A DNA stretch of 64,000 nucleotides from NCBI RefSeq assembly GCF_027172205.1, contig NC_070614.1:33842001-33906000 (forward strand). Direction: 5' to 3'. This stretch comes from Podarcis raffonei (taxonomy: Eukaryota > Chordata > Lepidosauria > Squamata > Lacertidae). The notes beneath the pieces are model-generated. The model saw only the letters and a list, made by a program, of their open reading frames with translations. It made no database searches and had not been told where the DNA came from. Below, in pieces: positions 1 through 10,987 of this stretch; the first letter of the stretch is position 1, and every line of letters begins with the position of its first letter. The position numbers and the translations under genes are program-made.

Positions 1-677
1 TCGCAAAATATCAACTGACACCTACAAACATCATTGGGTGTCCAATGCCTCTAACTAACTACCAATATGACAATTTCTCCCAGGAGAAATGTAAGCCTGA
101 TTTCTATGCAGCAGACATTGAGTCTGACAGATAAGTTCTTCACCTCAGTTCCCTCTTCAACAACTGCCACATTAAAGGGGAGAGTTTGTCCCACTTGTAT
201 CTCCACACAGAAAATTTAATATTCAAGGATGGGTTTGTAGGCACAGAGCAAATACATTTCCTTTGCCTAGTAGAACTTAAAGGAGGACTACAGGGGTGGG
301 GAAAGATAAATGTGATTAATAACATAAAAACCTTATAAAAATGTAGCATTACAAATCTAAACTATTGATTATTGATGCAAAGCTGAGAAACCGTAATTAA
401 ATTGCAATTACCTGACTCAGGAAGGTTGAATTGGGCACCAAGTGAAGGGTGATATGGGACTTCCAAATGAAAGAGTGGAAGATGTTCAAAGGAATGGGAA
501 ATTATACTCATTTTTCTTTCGGAGGACTTCCCCCACCCAAAAAACTTCCTCAATTATCATATAAAAACCAGTCTACAGTCCACAAAATATCAGCTGCACA
601 AAAGATTTGATTATTCATATGTCCCAAATGCCTACATAGCGACTTCTGCAATAATTTTGATTAAAGTATATTTAATT
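1..677. other. AT-rich stretch without a recognised gene
   Basis: No coding or structured feature is recognised. It should be intron 1 of the V2R gene whose exon 1 lies at 1770-1987, because that gene is read leftward and its exon 2 is not in the window. Confidence 0.5.
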
Positions 678-1035
678 CAGTATACCTGAAGGAGCATCTC
701 CACCCCCATCTCTCAGCCTAGACACTGAGGTCCTCCTCCAATGGTCTTCTTCTGTTTCCCTCACTGCAAGAAGCAAAGTTAAAGGGAACCCGGCAGAGGA
801 CCTTATCAGTAGTAGCGCCCTACCTGTGAAACAGCCTCCCTTCAGATGTCAAGGAAAGAAACAACTATTTGACTTTTAGAAGACATCTGAAGGCAGCCCT
901 GTATTGGGAAGTTTTTAATGTTTTGATGTTTTATTATGCTTTGATATATGCTATAAGCCACCCAGAGTGGCTGGAGGAACCCAGTCAGATGAGCAGGGTA
1001 TAATTTTTATCAATCTCAAATAAAACGGCATGAAA
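678..1035 (+). repeat. L2/CR1-type LINE 3' fragment
   Basis: The sequence carries the end of the LINE coding region followed by the usual squamate 3' end: a stretch about an aspartate-rich 'CCTCCC-TCAGATGTCAAGG' block, 'GACATCTGAAGGCAGCCCTG' and then a 'CACCCAGAGTGGCTGG' segment ending in a GGGTATAA motif. The same subfamily occurs in reverse at about 26885-27245. The copy is old and degenerate. The family name is from memory of squamate repeats. Confidence 0.6.
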
Positions 1036-1239
1036 TTCATACAGCTGTTATTTTTAAAAAGTAAATCTAGATAGAAGGTGTATCTTAATAACGTGTCTGA
1101 TCCACAGCTGAGCACACGAAAAGTATCAGTGCTAAAAATAACTTTTGCTCTTAGCATAACTTGTTTAAATAATATTTGAAGTTGACTATATTAAGTCAGG
1201 CCAATTAAGGGTTTGTGGTTTTTTGTTTTATAAAAGTAA

Positions 1240-1313
1240 ACTAGAGTGGCTGGGGAAGCCCAGCCAAATGGGCGGGGTATAAATAAATTATTATTATTAT
1301 TATTATTATTATT
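1240..1313 (+). repeat. LINE 3' tail with (TTA)n end
   Basis: A second short 3' end of the same LINE group: 'AGAGTGGCTGGGGAAGCCCA' followed by a GGGCGGGGTATAAATAAAT motif and a run of TTA repeats to about 1313. Confidence 0.6.
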
Positions 1314-1769
1314 AAACCTAAAGAATATTTCTTCAGGATAAGCGGTGGGCGGTGGGATGCACCAGTCTGGTATTCAGGTCTGGCTTGTCTCTGAAGGACA
1401 TTGCAAAAAGAGAACACTGACTTTCATTTCCATTTTAACATATTAAATTGTATTGCATTAGTGTAATGAAAAACACCTGTTGAATATCTCTAAAAATACC
1501 AAAAACAGGTGCAAAAAATGGGTGCAGAAGTGGGAATATTTGCCACACCTACCGGTACCTACCAACCAATGAAGTGAAAAAGAAAACTCAGAAACTGAGG
1601 AAGAATGTAGAGAAAATTCAACTGGAAAACTCACAAAGGATAATTTTTAGATGCCCCCCCCAGCCCAAAACAATTTCATTTCATGTTTTTTTAAATAATT
1701 TGAGCCACTCCAGAAGATTGGACTACCATGAATATTGCAGCTCAAATATAAGGAGAGAGAAAAACTCAC

Positions 1770-1987
1770 ACAGGCTGATTAATCAACGCCTTGTTGGGGT
1801 GATTCTTGAAGGAAGCCATCTCTGAAAGATAAACTGTATGTGATGCAATTCCGCCAATGATGAGGTCACCTAGTTGGTAATATTCATGAAGTACTGAAAG
1901 AGAATCACTGATGGTGCACTTAGTGAAATGAGTACTGCATACTGTGTGAGGAAGTAATAACAGTGTGAACACTGTTAATAAAACCAT
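1770..1987 (-). CDS. Vomeronasal type-2 receptor, exon 1 only (gene runs off left edge)
   Basis: This is the first coding exon of a V2R, a class C G-protein-coupled receptor of vomeronasal sensory neurons. The start codon is at 1985-1987 and begins a typical signal peptide (MVLLTVFTLLLLPHTVCS), followed by about 55 residues of the mature N-terminus including YYQLGDLIIGGIASH, which matches the YYQPGDxIxGxI motif of the other exon 1 copies here. The donor is GTGAGT just left of 1770. The exon is 218 nt and ends after the second base of a codon, the same phase as in genes A, B, D and F. Exons 2-6 would lie left of position 1 and are not seen, so whether the gene is intact is unknown. A longer reading frame from a GTG at 1996 exists, but the ATG is the better start because the hydrophobic segment follows at once. 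Confidence 0.8.
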
Positions 1988-2192
1988 CTTGAACACAAAT
2001 CTTGGGTTGCACTTGGAGATTTCCCTGCAGGCACTTAGGAGCCTTACATTACATCAGAGATCAAAGAAGCAAGGCTACGTTTCTCCCCAGTTTTCATGAG
2101 AAATTCTTTCGAGTGCATTTATTAGAGTTCACATAGATTTGGATACTACTGTTCCAAATCATAGTAACTCCTTGGTGGCTTTTACAAGCCGT

Positions 2193-2222
2193 ATAATTAT
2201 TGCCATGTGATAATTATAGACT
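2193..2222 (-). promoter_or_regulatory. Candidate upstream TAATTA-rich block (edge gene)
   Basis: An AT-rich pair of motifs (ATAATTATTGC and TAATTATAGACT) about 205-235 bp upstream of the exon 1 start at 1987. Similar pairs lie 225-305 bp upstream of genes A, B and D. TAATTA is a homeodomain-type core, so a sensory-neuron promoter element is possible. This is inference from position and resemblance only. Confidence 0.3.
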
Positions 2223-2240
2223 AGATAATCACATACTCAT

Positions 2241-3399
2241 ACTTGAGAATTCATTATGGTCTGTCAGAAGAAAACATGTTTATCATATCTTCTCTTTACT
2301 GGGATTGCAGGAAATGGAACTACACCAGTAAATGTTACAGGAAGTCCTACTCATATTTGGGAGACAGAAAACCCTGTGACATGTGTCACAGAAAGCCCTA
2401 CTCATACCAATTGTCCATGGTAAAGTGAAGGTTTCTCAGTGCCTTCCTCTGACTCAGTACAGCCTACACTACTTCATTGTGAGAATAAAACTGGTGTGAG
2501 ATAATAATGAGCAACAACAACAGGGGCCCTGTAACAAAATGTGTCACAAAATGTGACAATGTGAATTATTTGGTTCAGATTCTACATATGCAATTCTGTC
2601 CCTTCACTGCCTGGTTTTCCTTCTTTCCCCTTAAAAAAAAATCTATTGATTCAGATCTCAGTTACCACACTCACTTCTAATTGAGGTCTCTGGGCTTTAG
2701 TTTCCCTTTATTCTCTTCATTTATTCTAGACTTTCATTACTTCCCACCCCTGGTCTCCCAGGGAATCTGCACATACCTTAACAATGTTATGAAGTGACCA
2801 ATGGGTTGTGTATTTTCCCTTTAATTTTTCCAAGAACAAGACAAAAACCTTGTGCTGTTATGTTGAAGGCCTTCTAACGTTTATAAAAATGGACACAACT
2901 CTTGGACACTCCATTGTCAGCCTCTTTGGGCCTCAATATGCTTCATTGTGAAATGTTCCTTATTAAGTCTAGATCTAGATATATTCTCTTGTTTCTAGTG
3001 CCATTGGATTAGATCGCATCTCTACTGCAGTAACGGATACATGGAAGAGGCTGTGACTTTCTAAATTGAATTGCTTTGCACCTGTTTTTTCCCTTTTTTT
3101 TCTTTTTCGTGATTGCAGATTTAACATTCCTGACATATGTGCAGAGGCCAATGCTGGCAAGATTTATTTTATTTTTTTATATCTTTAAACTTCCTAGCCA
3201 TTCATATTTAACTGGATTGTCTATGATGTCTTAAGCATTCCTGAAGCCATATGTAAATGTTAATGGACACCGCATATAATAACTTTCTATTTAGTTTATG
3301 TAAGTTGTTCATTTCCTTTGCTTCAACATCTTTGCTATTCCATGATTTTAAAAAATAAATATTCTGCCAGTCCCAATTATAATTATTTTATGCTTATAC
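2241..3399. other. Spacer without a recognised gene
   Basis: Spacer between the edge gene's exon 1 and the exon 6 relic at 4.3 kb. I see only short AT-rich stretches and a T-rich run near 3086-3110, with no conserved open frame. Confidence 0.4.
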
Positions 3400-3785
3400 A
3401 AAATAATTAACTGCAGTGGGAAGCTATTGGCTTGCATCCCTTACCAAGCTAGGCTGTGCCTGTGTTCCCAGGATGTTGAATGTATGAAACGCATTTTATT
3501 ACACTGTAGTCTGTATAAATAGGTTAGACAGCATCTAATCAAACCAATACTAGCAGAACTACCTGACTCCTTTTATGTTGAGGGTCTCATTGAGGATAAG
3601 ACTGATGCTATTACACTGCCTGTAGCAAAATATCTCTTGGAGGCAGTAAAAATCAGAAATCAGTATATATGGGCTAGAGCTCCTCTGTTGACTAGGAAGG
3701 CCACTGTTACATCTTAATAACTCTTGATGTATACCATTGTTGTACTGTGTATTTTGGGCCTACGGACCTCAATAAAGCTGTTTGT
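3400..3785 (+). repeat. 3' end of a non-LTR retrotransposon (same family as the 33-35 kb LINE)
   Basis: A forward frame gives a LINE C-terminal segment (pieces such as ECMKRILLHCSLYK and VRQHLIKPILAELPDSFYVE, then VAKYLLEAVKIRNQYIWA), interrupted by an in-frame stop. It ends in 'GGCCTACGGACCTCAATAAA' with a T/G-rich tail. The LINE at 33-35 kb ends in a very similar 'GTCTACGACTGTAATAAAG' plus TTG repeats. The element is 5' truncated and old. I cannot settle its clade (R4-like or I/Vingi-like are candidates). Confidence 0.6.
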
Positions 3786-3799
3786 GTGAACTACATTTA

Positions 3800-3990
3800 T
3801 ACATTGCTGCTCCCACTTTCTAGTGGGCTTGAATTTGCCACACAAACCCTTTCTCTGGAAAACACCTCTAATCAATTTTCCTGAGAGAGGGTTTGCTTAG
3901 AAGTTTGACAGGCCGATAGGGTACACATAATTAGTATGAACTTCTAGAGAGAACTACATAGAGGCTCAGGACAAAAATATTAAGCTGTAT
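3800..3990. repeat. Copy 1 of a ~190-bp direct repeat (other copy at 11148-11335)
   Basis: Both copies share 'GGGCTTGAATTTGCCACACA', 'CAATTTTCCTGAGAGAGGGT' and 'GGGTACACATAATTAGTATG' in the same order and orientation. The other copy lies inside intron 3 of gene A next to a relic of a V2R exon 3. It is either an unnamed dispersed repeat or the trace of a V2R intron segment duplicated into the spacer. Confidence 0.6.
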
Positions 3991-4289
3991 GATATACAGG
4001 AGATGTAAAGAATAGTAAAGTTGGCAGGGTCTTTTGTATCAGGGATCATGAAAAATACACAAGATCTCTGCTGGAAATGGACACCAGAAGCTAGTAATGT
4101 CTTTCCTAGCAGTGCCTCCCGTTTTAGTTGTTTAGGACCTACAGATGAGAGCTGAGTGCAGGGTGGGCACCACAGATGGACGAACTATCCCAGAAGGAGA
4201 ATGATGTGTCCCCATACCAGAGGTACTACCCCTCCCCTAAAACTATATATACTCCATTTCAATTTATACTGTATGCACTCAGAAAAGAT

Positions 4290-4640
4290 TGTATTTTTTT
4301 TTAATTTAGTTTTCCATATTACCTGCTCCCTACTGTTCAGCTTAGGTTTCAACACAGTGATGTGGTGTTTAGGGGAACAATGCAACCCAGTAAACCAGCA
4401 CTGGAAGAAAACACAGGGAAGGTCTCCACAGCAACCATGTGTCTTCCTTTGGCACTCAAGTAACAAAAGACAGCAAACATTGCAAAAGACCAACATGCTG
4501 AAGGTGATAAACATGGCTTTGTTGAAACTGACTAGAAAAACCACAGTGAAGGTGATTATGGCCAGGGAACCACATAGCCCATGTTCTTAACTGCAGGCCC
4601 AAAGGAGGGCTCCATACGGGTGTGGTTGGGTGGAGGGGTA
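4290..4640 (-). pseudogene. V2R exon 6 relic (C-terminal part of the 7TM domain)
   Basis: Read leftward, broken frames give the end of a V2R transmembrane exon: a GYVVPWPxxITFTVVF-like start, then [16 protein letters not shown], a scrambled middle, and HHITVLKPKLNSREQ, which corresponds to [15 protein letters not shown] in intact genes. At least two frameshifts are needed to follow the similarity and the characteristic [20 protein letters not shown] segment is unrecognisable. No other exons are found near it. It sits in the spacer between the edge gene and gene A, where the other array spacers also carry such relics. Confidence 0.75.
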
Positions 4641-5213
4641 CCAAAGAAGGATGTTAAAAACATCAGAATGGCCAGTTCTAATGTTTGATTAAAGAAGGCA
4701 TAGAACAGCAAATCAGGCTGCCAGATCCCCTAACCTTTGCAAAGATTCCACTTCATCTGGGTGGGCCTTACATAGCCAAATTTGCAGTAGCTTATATATT
4801 CCCCCCCCCCTCTCTGGAAAATGTCTTACACATTCTATTTCAGTGTTTCTCATATACTGGGCTGAGAGCCACTAGTAGGCCTTGGGCAACTTTCAAGATG
4901 GTGTTAGTGCCACAGCCTGCTCAGTTCTTCTTCACTTGGCTCCCCTGCTAGCTGAGCATCAGAAATCATTTGCAAGCCAAGTAAATGTGATGAGGTGATA
5001 AAGAAGTTCAGGGGAGAACAGGGAATGAAAATCTTCCTCATCTTAAAATTTGAGAGAAGGGATGAGGACATTGGGGCACAGCCCAATGGCTTAAAATAGC
5101 AAAAGGTTATATAGGAGAAGTATGGAAAGAAGAGGTGGTCTATTTTCAGTCTCCCCAGAAGTCATCCAAAGTAAAATGCTGTCTGAATTTCAGATTAGAG
5201 TTGGGTGGAATTA

Positions 5214-5382
5214 CCGTATTTTTCGCTCTATAACACGCACCCGACCATAACACGCACATAGTTTTTAGAGGGGGAAAATCCGTAGGCATGCCACCCGTAG
5301 GTATTTCCTCCATAACACGCACAGACATTTCCCCTTACTTTCTAGGAGGAAAAAAGTGAGTGTTATGGTGCAAAAAATACGG
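5214..5382. mobile_element. Short MITE, TA-flanked, CCGTATTTTT termini
   Basis: The ends are inverted copies (CCGTATTTTTCGC at left, GCAAAAAATACGG at right), with TA on both outer sides (5212-5213 and 5383-5384) as expected for Tc1/mariner-type insertion. A subterminal unit about 'ATAACACGCAC' recurs several times inside. At 169 bp it has no coding capacity. It is a shorter relative of the element at 29129-29747. Confidence 0.7.
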
Positions 5383-5506
5383 TATTATTTTTATTTAAAA
5401 TTGAGTTTATAAACCATCACAGTTGTCTCATCAGAATGGCATCAGCATATAGCTCAGAAACAAAGGTCACACACACAGGTTGTATTGCTAGAAAATTATA
5501 TTGTAT

Positions 5507-7128
5507 TCAGTTTTTTTTCCTGAGGAGTTGCTCCCTATTGTTCAGCTCAGGCCTTAGCACAATAATGTAGCATTTTGGGAAAAATATACAACCCAGCAAG
5601 CCAAAACTGGATGATAAGATGGAAAAAATTTCCACAGCCACCATGTATTTTCCCTTGGTGCTCAGGTAGGTTGGGACAAAAGATAACCAGACACTGCAAA
5701 AGATCAACATACTAAATGTGATAAACTTGGCTTCGTTGAAACTGTCAGGCAACTTCCTGGCGAAGAAAGCCACAGTGAAGCTAACAATGGCCAGGAAACC
5801 CAAGTACCCCAAGACACAGTAAAACATTCTCACAGACCCTTCATTGCATTCTAGTATAATTTCCTCAGTCACAGAATGCATGTCAACATCTGGGAATGGG
5901 GGAGAGGTTGCCAGCCATATAGCACAAATACCTGCTTGCATAAGGGAGCAGGAAAGAACAATGGAGGAGGCCAGTCTTTTCCCCACCCATTTCCTCATTT
6001 TAGAACCAGGCTTGGTGGCCATGAAAGCCAGAACCACAGTGACAGATTTTGCCAATACAGAAGAAACAGCCATGGAGAAGATGATGCCAAAGGCAGTTTG
6101 TCGAAATAGACACCCCAGTATCCAAGGTCTGCCAATGAAGAGCAATACACAGAGGGGGCAGAGCAGGAGGGAGAGAAGGAGAAGGTAGGTAAGATTCCTG
6201 TTGTTAGCTTTTACAATAGGAGTGTCATGATACTTCATAAATGCCACGAGCACAAGAGCTATGATCAAGGAACATGAAAGAGCACCAGTGACTAAGCTGA
6301 TTCCCAAGGGCTCTTCAAAAGCCAGGAAGCTTACAACTTTGGGAGTGCAAAAATCCTGATCTTCATTTGGGTGACGATCTTCTGGGCACCAGAAACAGTC
6401 GTTCATGTCTGAAAAACAATATTCCCTGTCAGTCTTCCCAAACATTTCCCGATGCTAAATTGATATTGCAATCTGAATGGCTGGCCCTTTTGCTGCCTAT
6501 GTGAAAGCAGAATGTTTCTATCCCATAACACAGGTTTGGGGAAGCCTTTTTCCATGTCCAATACCTTTTCCTGGCAGCACAGGGGCCCATAGGCTGCAGC
6601 AAAATACTGGGTTCTTGTTTTGCCTGGTATCTTGCCCATGCCATGGGCTTAAAGTTGTCCCATTAGCCGATGCAAAGGGGAGTGGAAATATTTCATCAGT
6701 TGTATCATGGGGTGAATGGGACGCGGGTGGCGCTGTGGGTAAAACCTCAGCTCCTAGGACTTGCCGATCGCATGGTCGGCGGTTCGAATCCCCGCGGCGG
6801 GGTGCGCTCCCGTCGTTCGGTCCCAGCGCCTGCCAACCTAGCAGTTCGAAAGCACCCCCGGGTGCAAGTAGATAAATAGGTACCACTTTCTAGCGGGAAG
6901 GTAAACAGCGTTTCCGTGTGCGGCTCTGCCTCGCCAGGGTAGCTTCGTCACGCTGGCCACGTGACCCGGAAGTGTCTGCGGACAGCGCTGGCTCCCGGCC
7001 TATAGAGTGAGATGGGCGCACAACCCTAGAGTCTGTCAAGACTGGCCCGTACGGGCAGGGGTACCTTTACTATCATGGGGTGAAAGTGTCCTGAAATGCC
7101 ATTGCAGTAGCAAATGTGTGTATGTGTG

Positions 7129-7206
<78 letters not shown>

Positions 7207-10200
7207 CATCTTTGAAATGTTTTAAGAATTTTGAGTCCCGACTTCCGGCTGCCTTAGTGGCACAGCTCTCACGATAGCGGAGACCATTGGCAAAGATGAA
7301 ACAAGGATGATTTGAGGGTAATTGTCCTTGCAAACTCCCCCCAGCAAACAGGGGATGTGAGCTTTACTCAGATCATCTCAGTACCTGCCTTTTGCTCTGA
7401 CATGGAGGTGAGTGGCAGGGAGACTCTGAGTGCAAAAGCACTTCGCTTCTTGGTCACCCTCCAATGCCACCATTAAGAGCAGCGGTTCTTCTGTTCATTA
7501 AGAGATTAATTAGGATTAATGCACAGATGCGTGCTGCTAATGATGGGACAAGATTAAGGACTGCCAAATTGAAACAGCTACAAGGTTGTACAGATTTAAA
7601 TTGGAAGATGACTTCATTTGAGCAACAAGACAGTATGTGTTGTGGGGGAGCCAATCACTTCATTATAAATACTTTGTTACATAAATGACTCAGCAACCCC
7701 CCTGACAATGTCAAAAAACTTTGTTCTTCAAAGCAAGTGAAGAAGAAAGGAGATGGGAGTACGGATATTGATTCTAATGACATACGGGACTGTGTGAGGA
7801 AAATACTGTATTACGTTTGGAATCATTATAAAAAGGGCTTGGAGCCTCTGCAGAGTTAATTCTTTTACTTGCCACCTCATTGAGGGGAGGAGGGACTGGA
7901 CTTTGAAGACTTGCTGGGGCTCTGGTGGGGAACTAGATCATTCTTCTACGGATAATTATAATTAATTGCTTTGACTGGATGTGGAGGGGAGAACTTGGAG
8001 GCCTGCCAGGGCTTTGGCAGGACATTGGGTGACTCCCTGCTTGAAATTGAAAATGGAATTTTACAGCAGCAACATAAGAGTTGGGAACAAAGAGAAAGAC
8101 CTCTCCAGAGTAACTCTGAGTCAACAGAGCTGTAAGACACAAAGGAGATCAGGAATAATTAATATGGACATAATATTTGATAAAGAAATACAGGAACAAT
8201 TGATGGAAATTAAAACCTCACACAGTAAGAAGAAAGGAGAACTTCACTTGCGAATTTACAAATTACTATATGTGTTAATGTAAATTGGAGTTAATTATTG
8301 TAGCTGTGGTATAAGGGATTTTATCAAGAATGGATTGTATTTGGTTTGAGCAATAGTCTGGAGGCAGAATTAAAAGGAATCAGACCTTGAAGTACAGCAT
8401 GTGGGAAGCCACACAAAAATTATAATTGGCTAAGTAATTGATTTGTATTTGAATTGATATTGCTATTTGATATTAATATAATATGGAACATATTGCATTT
8501 TGGTAATTGAAAATTAATAAAAATCATTGAACAGCAACAAAATGAATGGGAGGATATTTCATTTCTTAGCCACAATGCTGTACCCAAGCATTGCTGAACC
8601 AATCAGTACTCATGGTGCACTTAGGTCTTCCATATCTGACTGGGAAAGATGCCAAATCAGAATAGGGGCATTTTGAATATAATATATGAAACCAGTCTTA
8701 TTCATCTCTTGTCATCGCTTGTCAGCGAGTTTCCTATCAACCCCTACATGCCTTCAAATTGCATTTTGTATATTGCTGAGATTCACCCTGAAAATGTTTT
8801 TCCAATGAGATTTCAAAAAATGACTTTTATATGTGGGATTATTCTTAATTGATTTTACTATTGATATTTTATGAGAAGCAATTCATAAATTGAATCCAAC
8901 AAACAAACGAGCAAACACCTAACATATGAGGTCCATATACTCCTTACCTTTCTGGTTAGAAATCTTCCCTTCTGGACATGGGATGCAATCATGGCAGCAA
9001 AATGGCACCCCTTCTATTCTTTTTTTGTGATAACCAGAATGGCAACTGTCTGTACACACAGAAATAGGCAATGTCTGACCCAGAAATAAATAAAATGATG
9101 TTACCATTTAGAATATAAGCAGCAGGAAGTTGTATTTTCTCGGTAAATCTGTAGTTCAACAGTAGGCATTGAGATTTTAGAAAACCTTTGGTATTTGAAT
9201 CTTTACTAAGGATTGTAGGCAATATGAATGAAATCTACCTCTAGTTTCATACACACATTGGACCTTGGCCCAAAATGTTATCAAAGAAGGGAATGAGAGA
9301 AATCATGAGCTTCATTCATTCATTTATTTTTTTCCCAGGTTCACTCTGACCTGTATTCCATTCCTCATAATTTGGATATATTAGGATAATTGCTAAAACT
9401 AATTCTGAGATTGAAGCAAGAACAGTTTGCTTTAGTGTTCTTTCCATTCATTTCTCTGTTTTCCCATAACAAAAAAATTGATGTAGCTGTTATGGTATAG
9501 TTATAATGAGAACGGAGACACATGTTGACCTAACTGTAAATGTAATCCCTTAGTTTGCATATATTCTCTCCCTCTTTCTCTTGGATTGTTTTATCAATGT
9601 GCAAAGGATACAGACACAGTGGTATAACACCATATAAAGATTATATTTATATTAGATGAAAATATGCATGACCGTTTTGGCCATCACATCCCCCCCACCA
9701 CATATATGCTGTTTCATATGTAACCTCTTTGTAATTTTTTAAATATATATTTGAAGGTTAATTTCACAGTCTCTTCTTGACTTCTCGTTACTAAAATACT
9801 TATAAACAATATTCCCTCTCTAATTTTAGACAGTCAATGAGAGGAGAGTCAGTTACAACCCACTCAAAGCTTCCTGAATGTGCTTACCTCAGCTACTTAA
9901 GATATATTGACAAGGAATCACCAAATAATCAAATCCTTAAAGCAAACAATAAAGCAGCAGTAAACTGTAGCAGTAAACCCTTGATATAAACATATGTATG
10001 GATTGGAATAATAACAATATCAACAACAACAACAACAATCAATAGCTAATCAGGGCCACCCTTTAAAAATCAATTTAGCCCCCTACAAGGGTAAGTGAGA
10101 TTGAAGTGGGTGGGTGGTAGCATCCCTGTAAATGTGATCACCTCTTTACATCAATTGGATATATATGGCCATGTTGAGCAGAAGCACCCTCAACAACTCT

Positions 10201-10951
10201 TTGGGTGGGAAAACATGACTTCATAGTATTGAAGGAGGGATGGGCAGTGCTTTTTTTCTGGGAGTAGTCAAGGTCACACAGTACTGGCACCTTCCTCCAC
10301 ACCAATGTTAAAAGTGTGGCACTTACTGTAACAACTTCATGGTGATCAGCCTGGATAGCTCTGTTGGGTGGTTAAAGAGTACCAGCACTTTTTTTCTTGA
10401 AAAAAGCACTGCAGATGGTTGTACTCACATTCAGATAGTAGTAAAGTATATCCCTATCTGAGCATTCAGAGCCCTGTGTATAAACATTTGTGTGAGGGAG
10501 AACAAAGGTGCACTATGAAGTCTCTCACTCTCCTGCACTGCATTCAGCCTGTTTACAGCACTTCACAGTAGCAGAAGTGGGGGAAATCCTCTACTCATGA
10601 AAAACTCTGATCAAACTTCAAATCATACCTGGTTAAATCCAATGTGCCATGTAATAGTAGACTCATTAATAGTGAATTCTTTTACGGGAGTCTGAAGATT
10701 CACTTTTCCAACTTTCACTCTGAGGAAGGATTGATTTGGGAATGTGATCCAGTTGACAATGTCAAATCCAGCTTCCAGGGCCCCATTGTGATCAAAGGAA
10801 ATTTTGTCCCCAGCACTGTTGTTAAATGAAATACTCCGTAAAAAGTGGTGGAGCTGGGGGTGGGGGGTGGGAATGGTGCAGAAGAAGAGAAATGCAGAAA
10901 TGTAATAAGTTGGAACAAACTGATTCCAGGAGTTCTAGGAATTCCACCCAA

Positions 10952-10987
<36 letters not shown>

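Noticed and set aside
5844-6188. Plus-strand frames of 77-114 codons across exon 6 of gene A (and similar ones over exon 6 of genes B, D, F and H)
   Set aside because: They are antisense shadows of the conserved 7TM exon and recur at the same place in every paralog.
6733-6800. tRNA-like A and B boxes
   Set aside because: They form the head of a Sauria SINE with target-site duplications, not a functional tRNA gene.
6477-6886. Open frames of 122-132 codons on both strands
   Set aside because: They lie over the left flank and head of the Sauria SINE in intron 5 of gene A and resemble no protein.
7007-7225. Frame with repeated VCVCVC and ERER residues
   Set aside because: Translation of the compound (TG)n(AG)n microsatellite.
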